The notes beneath the pieces are model-generated. The model saw only the letters and a list, made by a program, of their open reading frames with translations. It had not been told where the DNA came from and did no database searches. DNA of 64,000 bases from Streptomyces sp. 135 (GTDB taxonomy: Bacteria > Actinomycetota > Actinomycetes > Streptomycetales > Streptomycetaceae): NCBI RefSeq assembly GCF_020026305.1, contig NZ_CP075691.1, positions 8,768,923-8,832,922 on the forward strand. Direction: 5' to 3'. Each line of letters begins with the position of its first letter. The first letter of the stretch is position 1. Below, piece after piece: positions 35,600-43,165 of this stretch. The position numbers were made by a program, and so were the translations under genes.

Positions 35600-36110
35600 C
35601 GGACCTTCTTGACAGCGTCCGCCAGTTCGGACCGTGCCTTGTCCAGGTCGCTCTGGTGGGCTTCGACGTCCTTGGCAGACGTCACCTTCCGCGCGGCCCC
35701 GGCATCGGTACGCAACTGGGCGATCAGCGCTTTCGCCTGCTTGGCCTGCCCATCGTGAATCATCGAATCCCCGCGCTTAGACGAGCCGTCGACTGCCTTC
35801 TGTGCCTCGTCAGCGAGGGCGACGGCAGCGTCGGTGAGAGCCACGGCGTCATGAGTCCACAGCGCCTCCTGGTTCTTCTTGATCGTGCCGGTTGCGATCT
35901 GGCCCGAGTCGATTCGCTGCCCCGGAGTTCCATGCTGTCAAGGGTGTCGAGAAGGGCACCCGAGGTCCGGTACACCTTGTCGAGCTTCGCTTGGTCGGCT
36001 TGGGCCCGGTCGAGTGCCTTCTCGGATGCGTTGACCTTGGCCTCGGCACGGAAGGACTCATGATCGGTTGGACGGGTTGCGCGGTGATCAACGCGCAGAG
36101 TCCGCAGAGG
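35600..36110 (-). pseudogene. alpha-helical repeat-like protein, several frameshifts
   Basis: The minus strand encodes a helical, Ala/Lys/Asp-rich protein in three frames: ESFRAEAKVNASEKALDRAQ, KLDKVYRTSGALLDTLDSME, then after a break near 35925 VALADEAQKAVDGSSKRGDS, AKALIAQLRTDAGAARKV and DLDKARSELADAVKKV. The composition suggests a coiled-coil envelope or phage-type protein. The start and at least two frame junctions are damaged. Family unknown. Confidence 0.45.
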
Positions 36111-36465
36111 AACCGATTCCTCGTAGCGGAAGCCTGTTCAGCGGTGCCATCCCTCGTCCGGTGCGCGTTCGTCGGCGGCTGTCACCCTGGTGAGCTTGCT
36201 GAAGTAGAGGCGCCGGTTCGCCGACCGGGGGAGAAGCATCTCTGCGAGGGAGGCCGGTCACCGACTTGCCTGGCGCCAGTCGCGCGGACCGGGGTTCGAA
36301 CCGTAGACAGGGCGAGCAAGTACGTCCTCTGACAGGACCGGTCGGACTGCGACCGCACAGTCGGGGAGCCGTGCCCACCCCGAGCGGCACGGCTCCCGGT
36401 CGGGCACGACGGCACGACACCGCGTGGAACAGTGCCGCAACAGTGGAACAGTGCCGCAACACACG
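36111..36465. other. no gene seen
   Basis: 355 bp between the coiled-coil relic and the oxygenase gene contain no coherent coding frame. A direct repeat of CAACAGTGGAACAGTGCCG-type sequence (about 36430-36460) precedes the oxygenase stop. Confidence 0.4.
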
Positions 36466-37929
36466 TCAGGCGTCGGCGAGGAGGGGGTCGTACGGGCTGC
36501 TCATACGGCGGCCGGACATGAAGGAGAGGAAGTCGCCCACGAAGGCGCTCCTGCCGTACGCGCCGTCGGTGGTGGTCAGGTCGCGGTGGAAGGCGGTACG
36601 GAAGAGGGTCCGGTACTCGTCCGCGCCGATGGTCCCGCTGCCGTCCTTGTCGGTGGCGTCGAAGAGCACCTCGGCGACGCGAATGAGGGCGGGTCCGGCA
36701 AGGGAGGGTACGGCAGCGGCGTACTCGTCGGCGCTGATGCGGCCGTCGCCGTCAACGTCGAGGGCGGCCTGGAGTTCGCGCCACCAGGTGGCGAAGGCGT
36801 CGTAGAGCCGGGTCTCCTCGGGTTCGTCCAGGTCGAGGCGGGTGGCCAGTTCGCGTGCCATGGCGGCGAGGTCGGGCCAGTCGAGGTGCCCGTCGCCGGT
36901 CTGGTCAAGGACCTGGCGGAAGAACTCCTCCGCCGAGCGTCGGCCCTCCCCTGCGCCCGCCGAAGGAGTCGGGACCGGGTCGGCGTCGCCGCCCAGCGGT
37001 GTGAGAAGACGGAGCAGCGCCGATGCCCGCTTCATGCGGGAGCGCAGGGCGGTCACGGTCCGGGCGCGGGGGTCGTCGCTGTCGGGCGAGAGCTGGAGGG
37101 CTTCGATGATGCTCTCGGCGTTGATCCAACCCTCGGGCAGGAAGCGGGCGAGCCCGGCGGCGAGGTAGGCGCCCTGCATGAGGGTCGGGGCGCCGGGCAT
37201 CTCCGGCAGGCCGGCCCGGCGCCGGTACGGTTCGGGGAGCGAGGCGACGGTGATCGCGCCGAGGACCGGTCCGGCGACGGCCCGGCCGGCCGCCCACAGC
37301 GTCGGCGCGCCGTCCAGCAGCGCCGGGGCGGGCAGGTGATCGAAGAGCCGGTAGAGGATGACGCGGGCCGCCTCGGTGTTCTCCAACTCGGTTTCGACGA
37401 CCCGGTCGAAGTACCGCCAGAAGCCGTGGACATCGTCGGGGAGCTCTGCGGCGTCGCCGTCGAGCGCGGCGAGGAACGCGCGGTACTCGGCGTACATCCG
37501 CTCCATCGTGTCCTGGTCGAGCGGCTGGCCGCTCAGCCGGCACATGGTGACGGCGCTCTCGAAGAGGGTGGCGACCACCCAGGCACGGGTCGCGCGGTCC
37601 ATCGCGTCGTAGGCGCGGCCGCGGGAGTCGGAGCCGCTCATGCGGGCGTGCAGCCGGTTGAGCCGGGCCGCCTCCCGTTCGCGTACGGCGGGGTCGGGGC
37701 CGAACATGCGCCGCATGCTGAGGAAGGTGTTGCGGAGCCGGCGCCAGGGGTGGGCGACGAAAGTCGAGTTGTCGACGAGAGCGGCGCCGATCTGCGGGTG
37801 AGCGGCCTCCAGCACGGTGGCGCGGATCATGGCCAGTGCCCAGCGCGGGTCGTCGAAGAAGGCGCTGAACTGCGATTCCGGGCCGAACAGGGGAGCCTCG
37901 TCGGCCGATCGGGTGGTTCCGGTGGTCAT
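36466..37929 (-). CDS. MpaB-like (DUF2236) oxygenase with C-terminal EF-hands
   Basis: 487 residues. Residues 1-290 match the oxygenase MpaB/latex-clearing (DUF2236) family: PLFGPESQFSAFFDDPRW, a heme-region histidine in LEAAHPQIGAALVDNSTF, then HARMSGSDSRGRAYDAMD and WVVATLFESAVTM. Residues about 350-470 carry calcium-binding EF-hand loops DQTGDGHLDWPD, DVDGDGRISADEY and DKDGSGTIGADEY, an addition that suggests calcium control. The ATG overlaps the stop of the cis-prenyltransferase gene (ATGA at 37929-37926), so the two are coupled. Family members oxidise or cleave isoprenoid chains, so the neighbour's prenyl product is the obvious candidate substrate (inference). Confidence 0.85.
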   Translation of the reverse strand: MTTGTTRSADEAPLFGPESQFSAFFDDPRWALAMIRATVLEAAHPQIGAALVDNSTFVAHPWRRLRNTFLSMRRMFGPDPAVREREAARLNRLHARMSGSDSRGRAYDAMDRATRAWVVATLFESAVTMCRLSGQPLDQDTMERMYAEYRAFLAALDGDAAELPDDVHGFWRYFDRVVETELENTEAARVILYRLFDHLPAPALLDGAPTLWAAGRAVAGPVLGAITVASLPEPYRRRAGLPEMPGAPTLMQGAYLAAGLARFLPEGWINAESIIEALQLSPDSDDPRARTVTALRSRMKRASALLRLLTPLGGDADPVPTPSAGAGEGRRSAEEFFRQVLDQTGDGHLDWPDLAAMARELATRLDLDEPEETRLYDAFATWWRELQAALDVDGDGRISADEYAAAVPSLAGPALIRVAEVLFDATDKDGSGTIGADEYRTLFRTAFHRDLTTTDGAYGRSAFVGDFLSFMSGRRMSSPYDPLLADA

Positions 37930-38750
37930 GCTGGGTCTCCGTTCGTCCGGGGCGGCACGCCGCCGAAACGGCGGTCGCGGCGCCGGTAGGTGTGCAAGCA
38001 GGCGAGGAAGTCGGGGGCCCGGAAGTCCGGCCAGAGCGCCTTGGGGAAGACCCACTCGGCGTAGGCGACCTGCCAGAGCATGAAGTTGGAGATGCGCTGC
38101 TCGCCGGAGGTGCGGATGACCAGGTCCACGTCGGGGGTGTCGGGGAACGGCAGATGATCCGCGAAGAGCTGTTCGGTCACGTCGTCGGCGGGCGTCCCGC
38201 TGCGGATCAGCGACCTCGCGGCCTCGACGATGTCCCGACGGCCGCCGTGGTCGAAGGCGACGGTCAGCGTCATCCCCCGGTTGTCGGCGGTCAGCGTCGC
38301 CAGGTCGGCGAAGTCCCGGGCCAGTTCCCCCGGGATGCGCGGGTCGGTGACCCCGAGGAAGCGGCAGCGGATGCCGCGGGCGAGCAACAGCGGCGCGTGC
38401 TTGCGCACGACCCGGCGAACGAGGCGCATCAGGTAGTCGACCTCGGTGCCCGGCCGGTTCCAGTTCTCGGTGGAGAAGGCGTACAGGCTCAGCCACTCGA
38501 CGCCGGCGCTCCGGGCCGCCTCGATGATGTCGATGACGGTGGTCTCCGCGGCCCGGTGGCCCGCCGTGCGGGGGAGCGACCGCGCCTGCGCCCAGCGGCC
38601 GTTGCCGTCCATCACACAGGCCACGTGCCGCGGCACCGCGCGCACCGCCCCGTCGTCCCGCCGCTGCTCGCCGGGCCCGTCGCCGTGCTGTCGCCCGCCC
38701 GGCCGGTCCTCCGGCGCCACGCGTGCGCGCGGCACGTCGTGGTCTCTCAC
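37926..38750 (-). CDS. cis-prenyltransferase (UppS family)
   Basis: About 274 residues, with all UppS/cis-prenyltransferase signatures: catalytic PRHVACVMDGNGRWA, AGHRAAETTVIDII, LYAFSTENWNRP, and the isopentenyl-diphosphate site DLVIRTSGEQRISNFMLWQ followed by WPDFRAPDFL. It condenses isopentenyl diphosphate onto an allylic diphosphate with Z geometry; chain length cannot be read. GTG 38750 is a guess, because upstream codons are arginine/glycine-rich. Core actinobacterial UppS genes sit elsewhere, so this is probably a specialised second copy acting with the coupled MpaB-like oxygenase. Confidence 0.9.
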   Translation of the reverse strand: MRDHDVPRARVAPEDRPGGRQHGDGPGEQRRDDGAVRAVPRHVACVMDGNGRWAQARSLPRTAGHRAAETTVIDIIEAARSAGVEWLSLYAFSTENWNRPGTEVDYLMRLVRRVVRKHAPLLLARGIRCRFLGVTDPRIPGELARDFADLATLTADNRGMTLTVAFDHGGRRDIVEAARSLIRSGTPADDVTEQLFADHLPFPDTPDVDLVIRTSGEQRISNFMLWQVAYAEWVFPKALWPDFRAPDFLACLHTYRRRDRRFGGVPPRTNGDPA

Positions 38751-39054
38751 GCCCGGCCCTGCCCCGTCCGGAGCGGCACGACCGGTCGTACCGCGCTCGG
38801 TCAAACCCACCCTGATTCGCCGCCCCGCCTCGCCCACGCCCCACCGGCGCGTCTCCTCCCGGAAGTCTGACAGCGTGAAGGCGCCCCGAACTGGCCAAAC
38901 GGGTGGCCGTCACCCTTGGCACGTATGTCCAAGCCCCTCGTACCGGCACCGGATGAGACTGCACTGCACCGCAGGAGAGTGCGCGCCATCACCGATGGCG
39001 ATGCTGCGCAACCACGCCGGGGTACGAGCCGCAACCCGCTGAGCGGGCCAGCCA

Positions 39055-39101
39055 GGCATGCCGTTGCCCCCGTACACAGCGCCCGGGGGCAACGGCATGC
39101 C
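39055..39101. terminator. 17-bp perfect hairpin, bidirectional terminator-like
   Basis: 39055-39071 pairs perfectly with 39085-39101 around a 13-base loop. It lies in a 580-bp gene-free interval upstream of the prenyltransferase and could insulate it from rightward or leftward read-through. Confidence 0.6.
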
Positions 39102-39326
39102 CGGTCCGGCATGTGCCGCCGATGTCCCCCCTTGGACGCGGCCCCGGACTGTCGGTGGTGCCTGGCTGCCGAAGGGCGGCCCGGTTCAGGCGACGCTTCT
39201 GTCAGGCGCCGAGATCTCCATATCGGGCCAAACTGCGCGCCCACGTGGCGGGTTCCGGCTCTCCCGGTGCGCGAGGAAGTCGGTCAGGGTGGGAGGGACC
39301 TTACCTCTTTCGAAGGGACGAAACCG

Positions 39327-39533
39327 ATGGGTATGCGACAGGCGTCTTCCCGCGACGCTCTCGTGTGATTCAAGAGCAGCTACAGCGCCGCTAGTCATGA
39401 TTGCGTGGAAGTGGCGTCGGCACCGGGGCGGGTACATGTCCGCGACTCGAAGGCCGAGGCGGGTCCGGCGCTGCGGTTCTCTCGCGAACACTGGTCGGCG
39501 TTCGTGCCTTTCGCCGCCGGTCGCCAAGGCTAG
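39327..39533 (+). pseudogene. DUF397 gene with in-frame TGA
   Basis: ATG 39327 has AAGGGA eight bases upstream. The protein reads MGMRQASSRDALV, a TGA at 39366-39368, then FKSSYSAASHDCVEVASAPG, VHVRDSKAEAGPALRF and a closing SAFVPFAAGRQG to TAG 39533. Apart from the stop, this is a full-length DUF397 protein of 68 residues. The TGA stands where DUF397 members have the conserved tryptophan (WFKSSYS), a one-base TGG to TGA change. DUF397 proteins normally accompany an XRE-type regulator, which is absent here. Confidence 0.75.
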
Positions 39534-39722
39534 AAGAGCACGCTCGGCCGCGTCTTTTGCGGGGTGCTCCTGGCCGTAGGCGGGGCGGCGGAACTGGGCG
39601 GGGGCAGCTCGCGCCGGTATGGCATGCGCGGGATACGACCCCGGGCCGCGGGTGCCGCGATGCCGCTAGCGCTTCGAGTCAGCGAAACGTGCCGCGATAC
39701 CCTCCCGCATCGAGCTACAGAA

Positions 39723-39758
39723 GAAGGGCCCGGGAGATCCTGAGGCCCCGAGCCCTTC
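39723..39758 (-). terminator. terminator of the initiator tRNA gene
   Basis: GAAGGGC (39723-39729) pairs with GCCCTTC (39752-39758), extended inside by CGGG/CCCG with a one-base bulge. It lies 10 bp downstream of the tRNA on the minus strand. Confidence 0.6.
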
Positions 39759-39767
39759 GACGTTCAG

Positions 39768-39841
39768 TAGCGGGGACAGGATTTGAACCTGCGACCTCTG
39801 GGTTATGAGCCCAGCGAGCTACCGAGCTGCTCCACCCCGCG
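39768..39841 (-). tRNA. initiator tRNA-Met (CAT)
   Basis: 74 nt with a complete cloverleaf on the minus strand: acceptor CGCGGGG pairing from position 2 with CCCCGC, D-arm GAGCAGCTCGGTAGCTC, anticodon arm CTGGG-CTCATAA-CCCAG, T-arm GCAGG-TTCAAAT-CCTGT. The three consecutive G-C pairs in the anticodon stem and the unpaired C1-T72 are initiator hallmarks. CCA is not encoded. Its position among mobile-element debris is unusual for a tRNA that is normally a core gene. Confidence 0.95.
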
Positions 39842-39879
39842 TCGGTGGACCCCGCCCTACGCCACCGCCAAGCCGCTCC

Positions 39880-40144
39880 TCACCAGCTTTGATCTGCCCA
39901 GTGCCTGCTGCCATGGGTGGGGTGGTCGCCACCTGCGCCTGGAATGACAAGGAGCTCTGGACGCGCCGTGCGGCGACGGCGTGGACCAGGACGACGACGG
40001 CCTGCCGCACGATGCCGCCCGGGGACCCACGCTCCGGTGAAGCAGACCTGATCGGCCGCCCAGTTGCCCGCACGCTGGGCGCTGCCGTCCGAGCAGATAA
40101 CCGGCCGCGAGTGCGGCGGCCGCGGTGACGACGAGGGTCATCAT
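39880..40144 (-). pseudogene. small plasmid/ICE-type membrane protein, frameshifted
   Basis: ATG 40144 overlaps the stop of the upstream fragment (TGATG). A single hydrophobic start (MMTLVVTAAAALAAGYLLGR) is followed by pieces in other frames: GNWAADQVCFTGAWVPG, then GIVRQAVVVLVHAVAARRVQ. I recognise the outline as a small protein common on actinobacterial integrative elements, but at least two indels disrupt it. Confidence 0.4.
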
Positions 40145-40330
40145 CAGGGCCACCGCATCCCGACCTTGGACAGCTGCTCCACCCGCTCCGGCGACAGCAC
40201 GGCGGCCCGGTTCCGCTGGTTGTTGACCCATGCCCCCAGGCAGTACTGGTCCTCCCGGCCCTCCTCGGTGCTGACTCTCACGCCGTTGCCTACGAAAGTT
40301 CTCAGTGAGATGTCTGAGCGAGAAACTTGA
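40144..40330 (-). pseudogene. helicase-associated (HA) domain fragment
   Basis: The minus strand encodes one HA-like module, LRTFVGNGVRVSTEEGREDQ, then YCLGAWVNNQRNRAAVLSPE and RVEQLSKVGMRWP with a stop at 40144. The pattern LGxWVxxQR followed by LSPExxxxLxxxGM/I is the same as in the helicase and TniQ tail at 53-63 kb. Upstream the frame loses meaning, so it is a relic of a larger HA protein. Confidence 0.5.
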
Positions 40331-40570
40331 TCCTGGCGTGAATCACCGTCCGGTGGCAGACATGAGGTGAGACAGCAGGTGAGAATTGATGTGGCGTCTC
40401 GCTGGCACCAGCGAGGCAAATAGCCTCTCCGGTGTGCCGCACGGTCTCGTCTCGCCCTGGTTCTCACCGGCAGGGCTTGCCGAGACCCCTCCCATGCACC
40501 CGCGGCCCCCGAGCCCGGCCCGCCACTGGAACGGCAGCCTCTCGCCCCTCGCCCGCACCGCTCGCTGCGC

Positions 40571-40920
40571 GTGTCCGCAACCAGCACCAGCCGACTCCTG
40601 CGCACCGGGCAGCACAGCCGCTGCCGCACATGCGGCAACCGCGTCGAGTGGTACCAGCGCGACAACTCAGCGCCCCATCGCCCTGCACCCGGCCGAGTTC
40701 GCCGTCGCCGACGTACCTGGTGCCTGTCGCTGGCACCTGAGTGGCGGCATCGCCTACCGCCACAGCGACAACAACGCCTGGTGCCGCACCCCGCACGCTG
40801 TCCTGTGCCCACGGCGCATTATCACCACTCAGCTCACACCCCACCTGGAAGAGGCCCGCCGCCAACTCGCCGCCCGCACCCGCGCCCTGATTGACACCGG
40901 TTCTGTTCACCCCGCTTCGG
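40571..40920 (+). pseudogene. DUF6083-like protein, frameshifted
   Basis: GTG 40571 starts a zinc-binding-type segment (SRLLRTGQHSRCRTCGNRVE, then WYQRDN). After a break near 40670 the continuation RPIALHPAEFAVADVPGACR, NAWCRTPHAVLCPRR and HLEEARRQLAARTRALIDTG follows in another frame. CxxC, CRxH-like and CR.PHAVLCP motifs fit DUF6083 proteins of Streptomyces mobile elements. Confidence 0.55.
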
Positions 40921-40923
40921 CCC

Positions 40924-41110
40924 CCGCCTCGCCGCCGAAGCCAACTGCTGGCTCCAGGTCGTCGGCACCCCCATCCGCCTGACCGGCACTGACACCGTTC
41001 CCATCGAACTCGGCCCCCTGGCGCGGCCCGACGCCGTGCTGTGCCGCACCAACGGAGGCGCCCTGGCCGCAGTGATGACACTGCTGACCGCTGGACAGCG
41101 CGTACTACTA
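40924..41110 (+). pseudogene. UvrD-like helicase fragment
   Basis: A coherent segment RLAAEANCWLQVVGTPIRLT, DAVLCRTNGGALAAVMTLLT, AGQRVLLKG resembles the motif IV region (VLCRTN) of superfamily I UvrD/Rep helicases. Upstream is foreign sequence, and a miniature transposon inserted at TA 41109-41110 cuts it off. Only about 60 residues remain. Confidence 0.45.
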
Positions 41111-41253
41111 AAGGGTGTTGCACAACGGCGATCACGTTCGGATCCGGCCACCAATCGCAAGGTCAACTGCCCGATTCTGCTCCCGTTTTCGCCGGTCTGG
41201 GTGACACCGTGAAACGGTCACGAAAGATCGTTCGGTCGTTGTGCAACAGCCTT
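41111..41253. mobile_element. MITE-like element, 143 bp
   Basis: Terminal inverted repeats AAGGGTGTTGCACAACG (41111-41127) and CGTTGTGCAACAGCCTT (41237-41253) match at 16 of 17 positions and are flanked by TA on both sides. No ORF inside. The ends resemble those of Streptomyces IS5-group elements, whose transposase could mobilise it in trans. It interrupts a UvrD-like helicase fragment. Confidence 0.75.
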
Positions 41254-41308
41254 TAGAGCGTGTCTCTTTGGAGTAGAAGCAGACCAGCTCAAGATCCATC
41301 TGGCCCGC

Positions 41309-42458
41309 TACTGACGTTGAAGTCGTCTTGTCGTAGGGGCTGACGGTTGATGATCGTCGCGGTATGCCGGTGGTATGAGGTATCCGCAGGGTGGGGGTCT
41401 GACCGCGGAGAGGCAAGTGTTCCGTGAGCGGGTCCGGATGGAAGCGGTCGGTATGTTCGCCGATGGGCGGGGCAGTACGGAGATCGCCAAGGAGTTACGG
41501 GTCAGTGTCCGGTCGGTCCAGCGGTGGCGGCGGGCCTGGCAGGAGGCGGGCGAGGACGGGGTTCGTTCGCGTGGTCCGGTGTCCCGGCCGAAGCTCAGCG
41601 ATGCGCTCTTCGCCGTGCTCGAGGAGGAGTTGGCCAAAGGTCCGGTCGCTCACGGGTGGCCTGATCAGCGGTGGACACTCGCCCGGATCAAGACCCTGAT
41701 CGGGCGGCGGTTCCACAAGTCCATGACGCTGTCGGGGATCTCCCAGATGCTGCGGCGGCATGGCTGGAGCCACCAGGTTCCAGCACGTCGGGTCATCGAG
41801 CGTGACGAGAAGGCCGTGGTAAGCTGGGTCAAGGACGTGTGGCCACACGTGGAACCACCGCGGCGGCGCTCGGGGCCTGGCTCGTCTTCGAGGACGAAGC
41901 CGGATTCTCGATGACGCCGCCGACCTCCCGCACCTGGAGCCGGCGCGGAACCACACCGGTCATCCGGGTCCGCGGCCGTTCCCAACGCCGCTTCTCCATC
42001 GCAGCCCTGTGCTGCCACAAACCGGGCGAGCGTTCCCGCCTGATCTACCGGCCCAGACGGCATACCGACCATAAGAGCGGCGGCCGCAAGAGCTTCGCCT
42101 GGACCGAGTACCGCGACCTCCTCATAGCCGCCCACCAGCAGCTCGGCGGACCGATCGTCCTCATCTGGGACAACCTCAACGTCCACAAAGACCGCCGCAT
42201 GCGGGCCTTCATCGACACACACGACTGGATCACCGCCTACCACCTACCGCCCTACACACCCGACCTCAACCCCGTCGAAGGCATCTGGTCGATCCTCCGC
42301 CGGACCAGTCAGGCCAACACCGCCTTCACCAACTCCGACCATCTCATCAGCCGACTCCGACACGGCCTCCGCCAGATCCAATACCGCAGCGACATCATCG
42401 ACGGATGTCTCACCGCGACCGGCCTCACACTGACGACACCACGCCTACAAACTCAGTA
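41309..42458. mobile_element. IS630-family element, copy B (intact)
   Basis: The element is 1150 bp, inverted relative to copy A at 20704-21852. The ends are CTACTGACGTTGAAG and the complement of TTACTGAGTTTGTAG, with TA at each outer edge. Both transposase frames are open here. Confidence 0.9.
41375..41914 (+). CDS. IS630 transposase ORF A (DNA-binding part)
   Basis: 179 residues. It holds an HTH (RVRMEAVGMFADGRGSTEIA, LRVSVRSVQRWRRAWQEAGE), then the winged region LARIKTLIGRRFHKSMTLSG. It overlaps ORF B by 76 bp, and a -1 frameshift in the overlap would give the full transposase. The last residues after WPHVE are probably out of frame in the fusion product. ATG 41375 has no strong ribosome site. 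Confidence 0.85.
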   Translation: MRYPQGGGLTAERQVFRERVRMEAVGMFADGRGSTEIAKELRVSVRSVQRWRRAWQEAGEDGVRSRGPVSRPKLSDALFAVLEEELAKGPVAHGWPDQRWTLARIKTLIGRRFHKSMTLSGISQMLRRHGWSHQVPARRVIERDEKAVVSWVKDVWPHVEPPRRRSGPGSSSRTKPDSR

Positions 42459-42459
42459 A
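41839..42459 (+). CDS. IS630 transposase ORF B (DDE catalytic part)
   Basis: 206 residues with the catalytic triad: first Asp/Glu in LVFEDEAGFSMTPP, second Asp in IVLIWDNLNVHKDRRM, and Glu in YTPDLNPVEGIWSILRR. The frame lacks its own ribosome site, supporting production as an A-B fusion by frameshifting. Copy A carries the same frame but broken. Confidence 0.88.
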   Translation: MATRGTTAAALGAWLVFEDEAGFSMTPPTSRTWSRRGTTPVIRVRGRSQRRFSIAALCCHKPGERSRLIYRPRRHTDHKSGGRKSFAWTEYRDLLIAAHQQLGGPIVLIWDNLNVHKDRRMRAFIDTHDWITAYHLPPYTPDLNPVEGIWSILRRTSQANTAFTNSDHLISRLRHGLRQIQYRSDIIDGCLTATGLTLTTPRLQTQ

Positions 42460-42495
42460 CAAGGCAGGCGACCTGGCGGGGTAAGCTGGCATTCC

Positions 42496-43134
42496 ATGGC
42501 AATAAGCTCCGCCCTGTGGTCCTTCGCCCTAGTTGTAGGGCTTCTCACTCTGACTCCCGGTCTCGATACGGCGTTGATCTTGCGCACGTCGGCCCTCGGT
42601 CGGCGCAGGAGAGCCTGGGGCGTCGTCCTCGGCATCCAGACCGGCACCCTGGCGTGGGGGGTGTTCACCTCCCTCGGAGTGACCGCGCTTCTCACGGCCT
42701 CACATCTCGCTTACACCGTGTTGCGCTGGATCGGTGCCGCCTATCTGATCTGGATGGGGTTCCGCATGCTCCGGGACACCTTCCGGGGGCTGCCCACGGC
42801 AGACACGGACAACTCTGTTCTGGCCGCCGGCGCGGACTCGGTGAGCGGCGGCTGGCGGCAGGGGACACTCACCAACCTCCTGAACCCGAAGATGGGCGCC
42901 TTCTACGTCGCAGTCCTGCCTCAGTTCATCCCCGCGGGCACCGGCCACTTCACCATGGGTCTCCTGCTCACCACGGTGCACATCGTGATCGGTCTGCTCT
43001 GGTCTGCCGTCCTCATCGGCTTCGCTCGCGTCCTTCAGGGGTGGCTCCGCAAACCCCAGGCTCGCCGCGTGCTCGACCGAATCACCGGCACCGTCATCGG
43101 CATTTTCGGTGTCAGGCTGGCGCTCAGCAGTTGA
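42496..43134 (+). CDS. LysE-family amino-acid exporter
   Basis: 212 residues, six predicted transmembrane helices. The family start is LWSFALVVGLLTLTPGLDTA with the conserved TPG, then GVVLGIQTGTLAWGVFTSLG, the central IGAAYLIWMGFRMLRDTFRG, and NLLNPKMGAFYVAVLPQFI (NPK signature). It exports amino acids or related metabolites. It sits 37 bp from the end of an IS630 copy and 31 bp from the IS5 transposase stop, convergent to it, so it was probably carried in with mobile DNA. Confidence 0.92.
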   Translation: MAISSALWSFALVVGLLTLTPGLDTALILRTSALGRRRRAWGVVLGIQTGTLAWGVFTSLGVTALLTASHLAYTVLRWIGAAYLIWMGFRMLRDTFRGLPTADTDNSVLAAGADSVSGGWRQGTLTNLLNPKMGAFYVAVLPQFIPAGTGHFTMGLLLTTVHIVIGLLWSAVLIGFARVLQGWLRKPQARRVLDRITGTVIGIFGVRLALSS

Positions 43135-43165
43135 ATGATCCGAGGGTCAGGGTCCAGTGACCTGC

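Noticed and set aside
37930..38964. Longer version (832 residues) of the MpaB-like protein
   Set aside because: The extra part is the prenyltransferase gene read in the wrong frame. ATG 37929 overlaps the prenyltransferase stop naturally.
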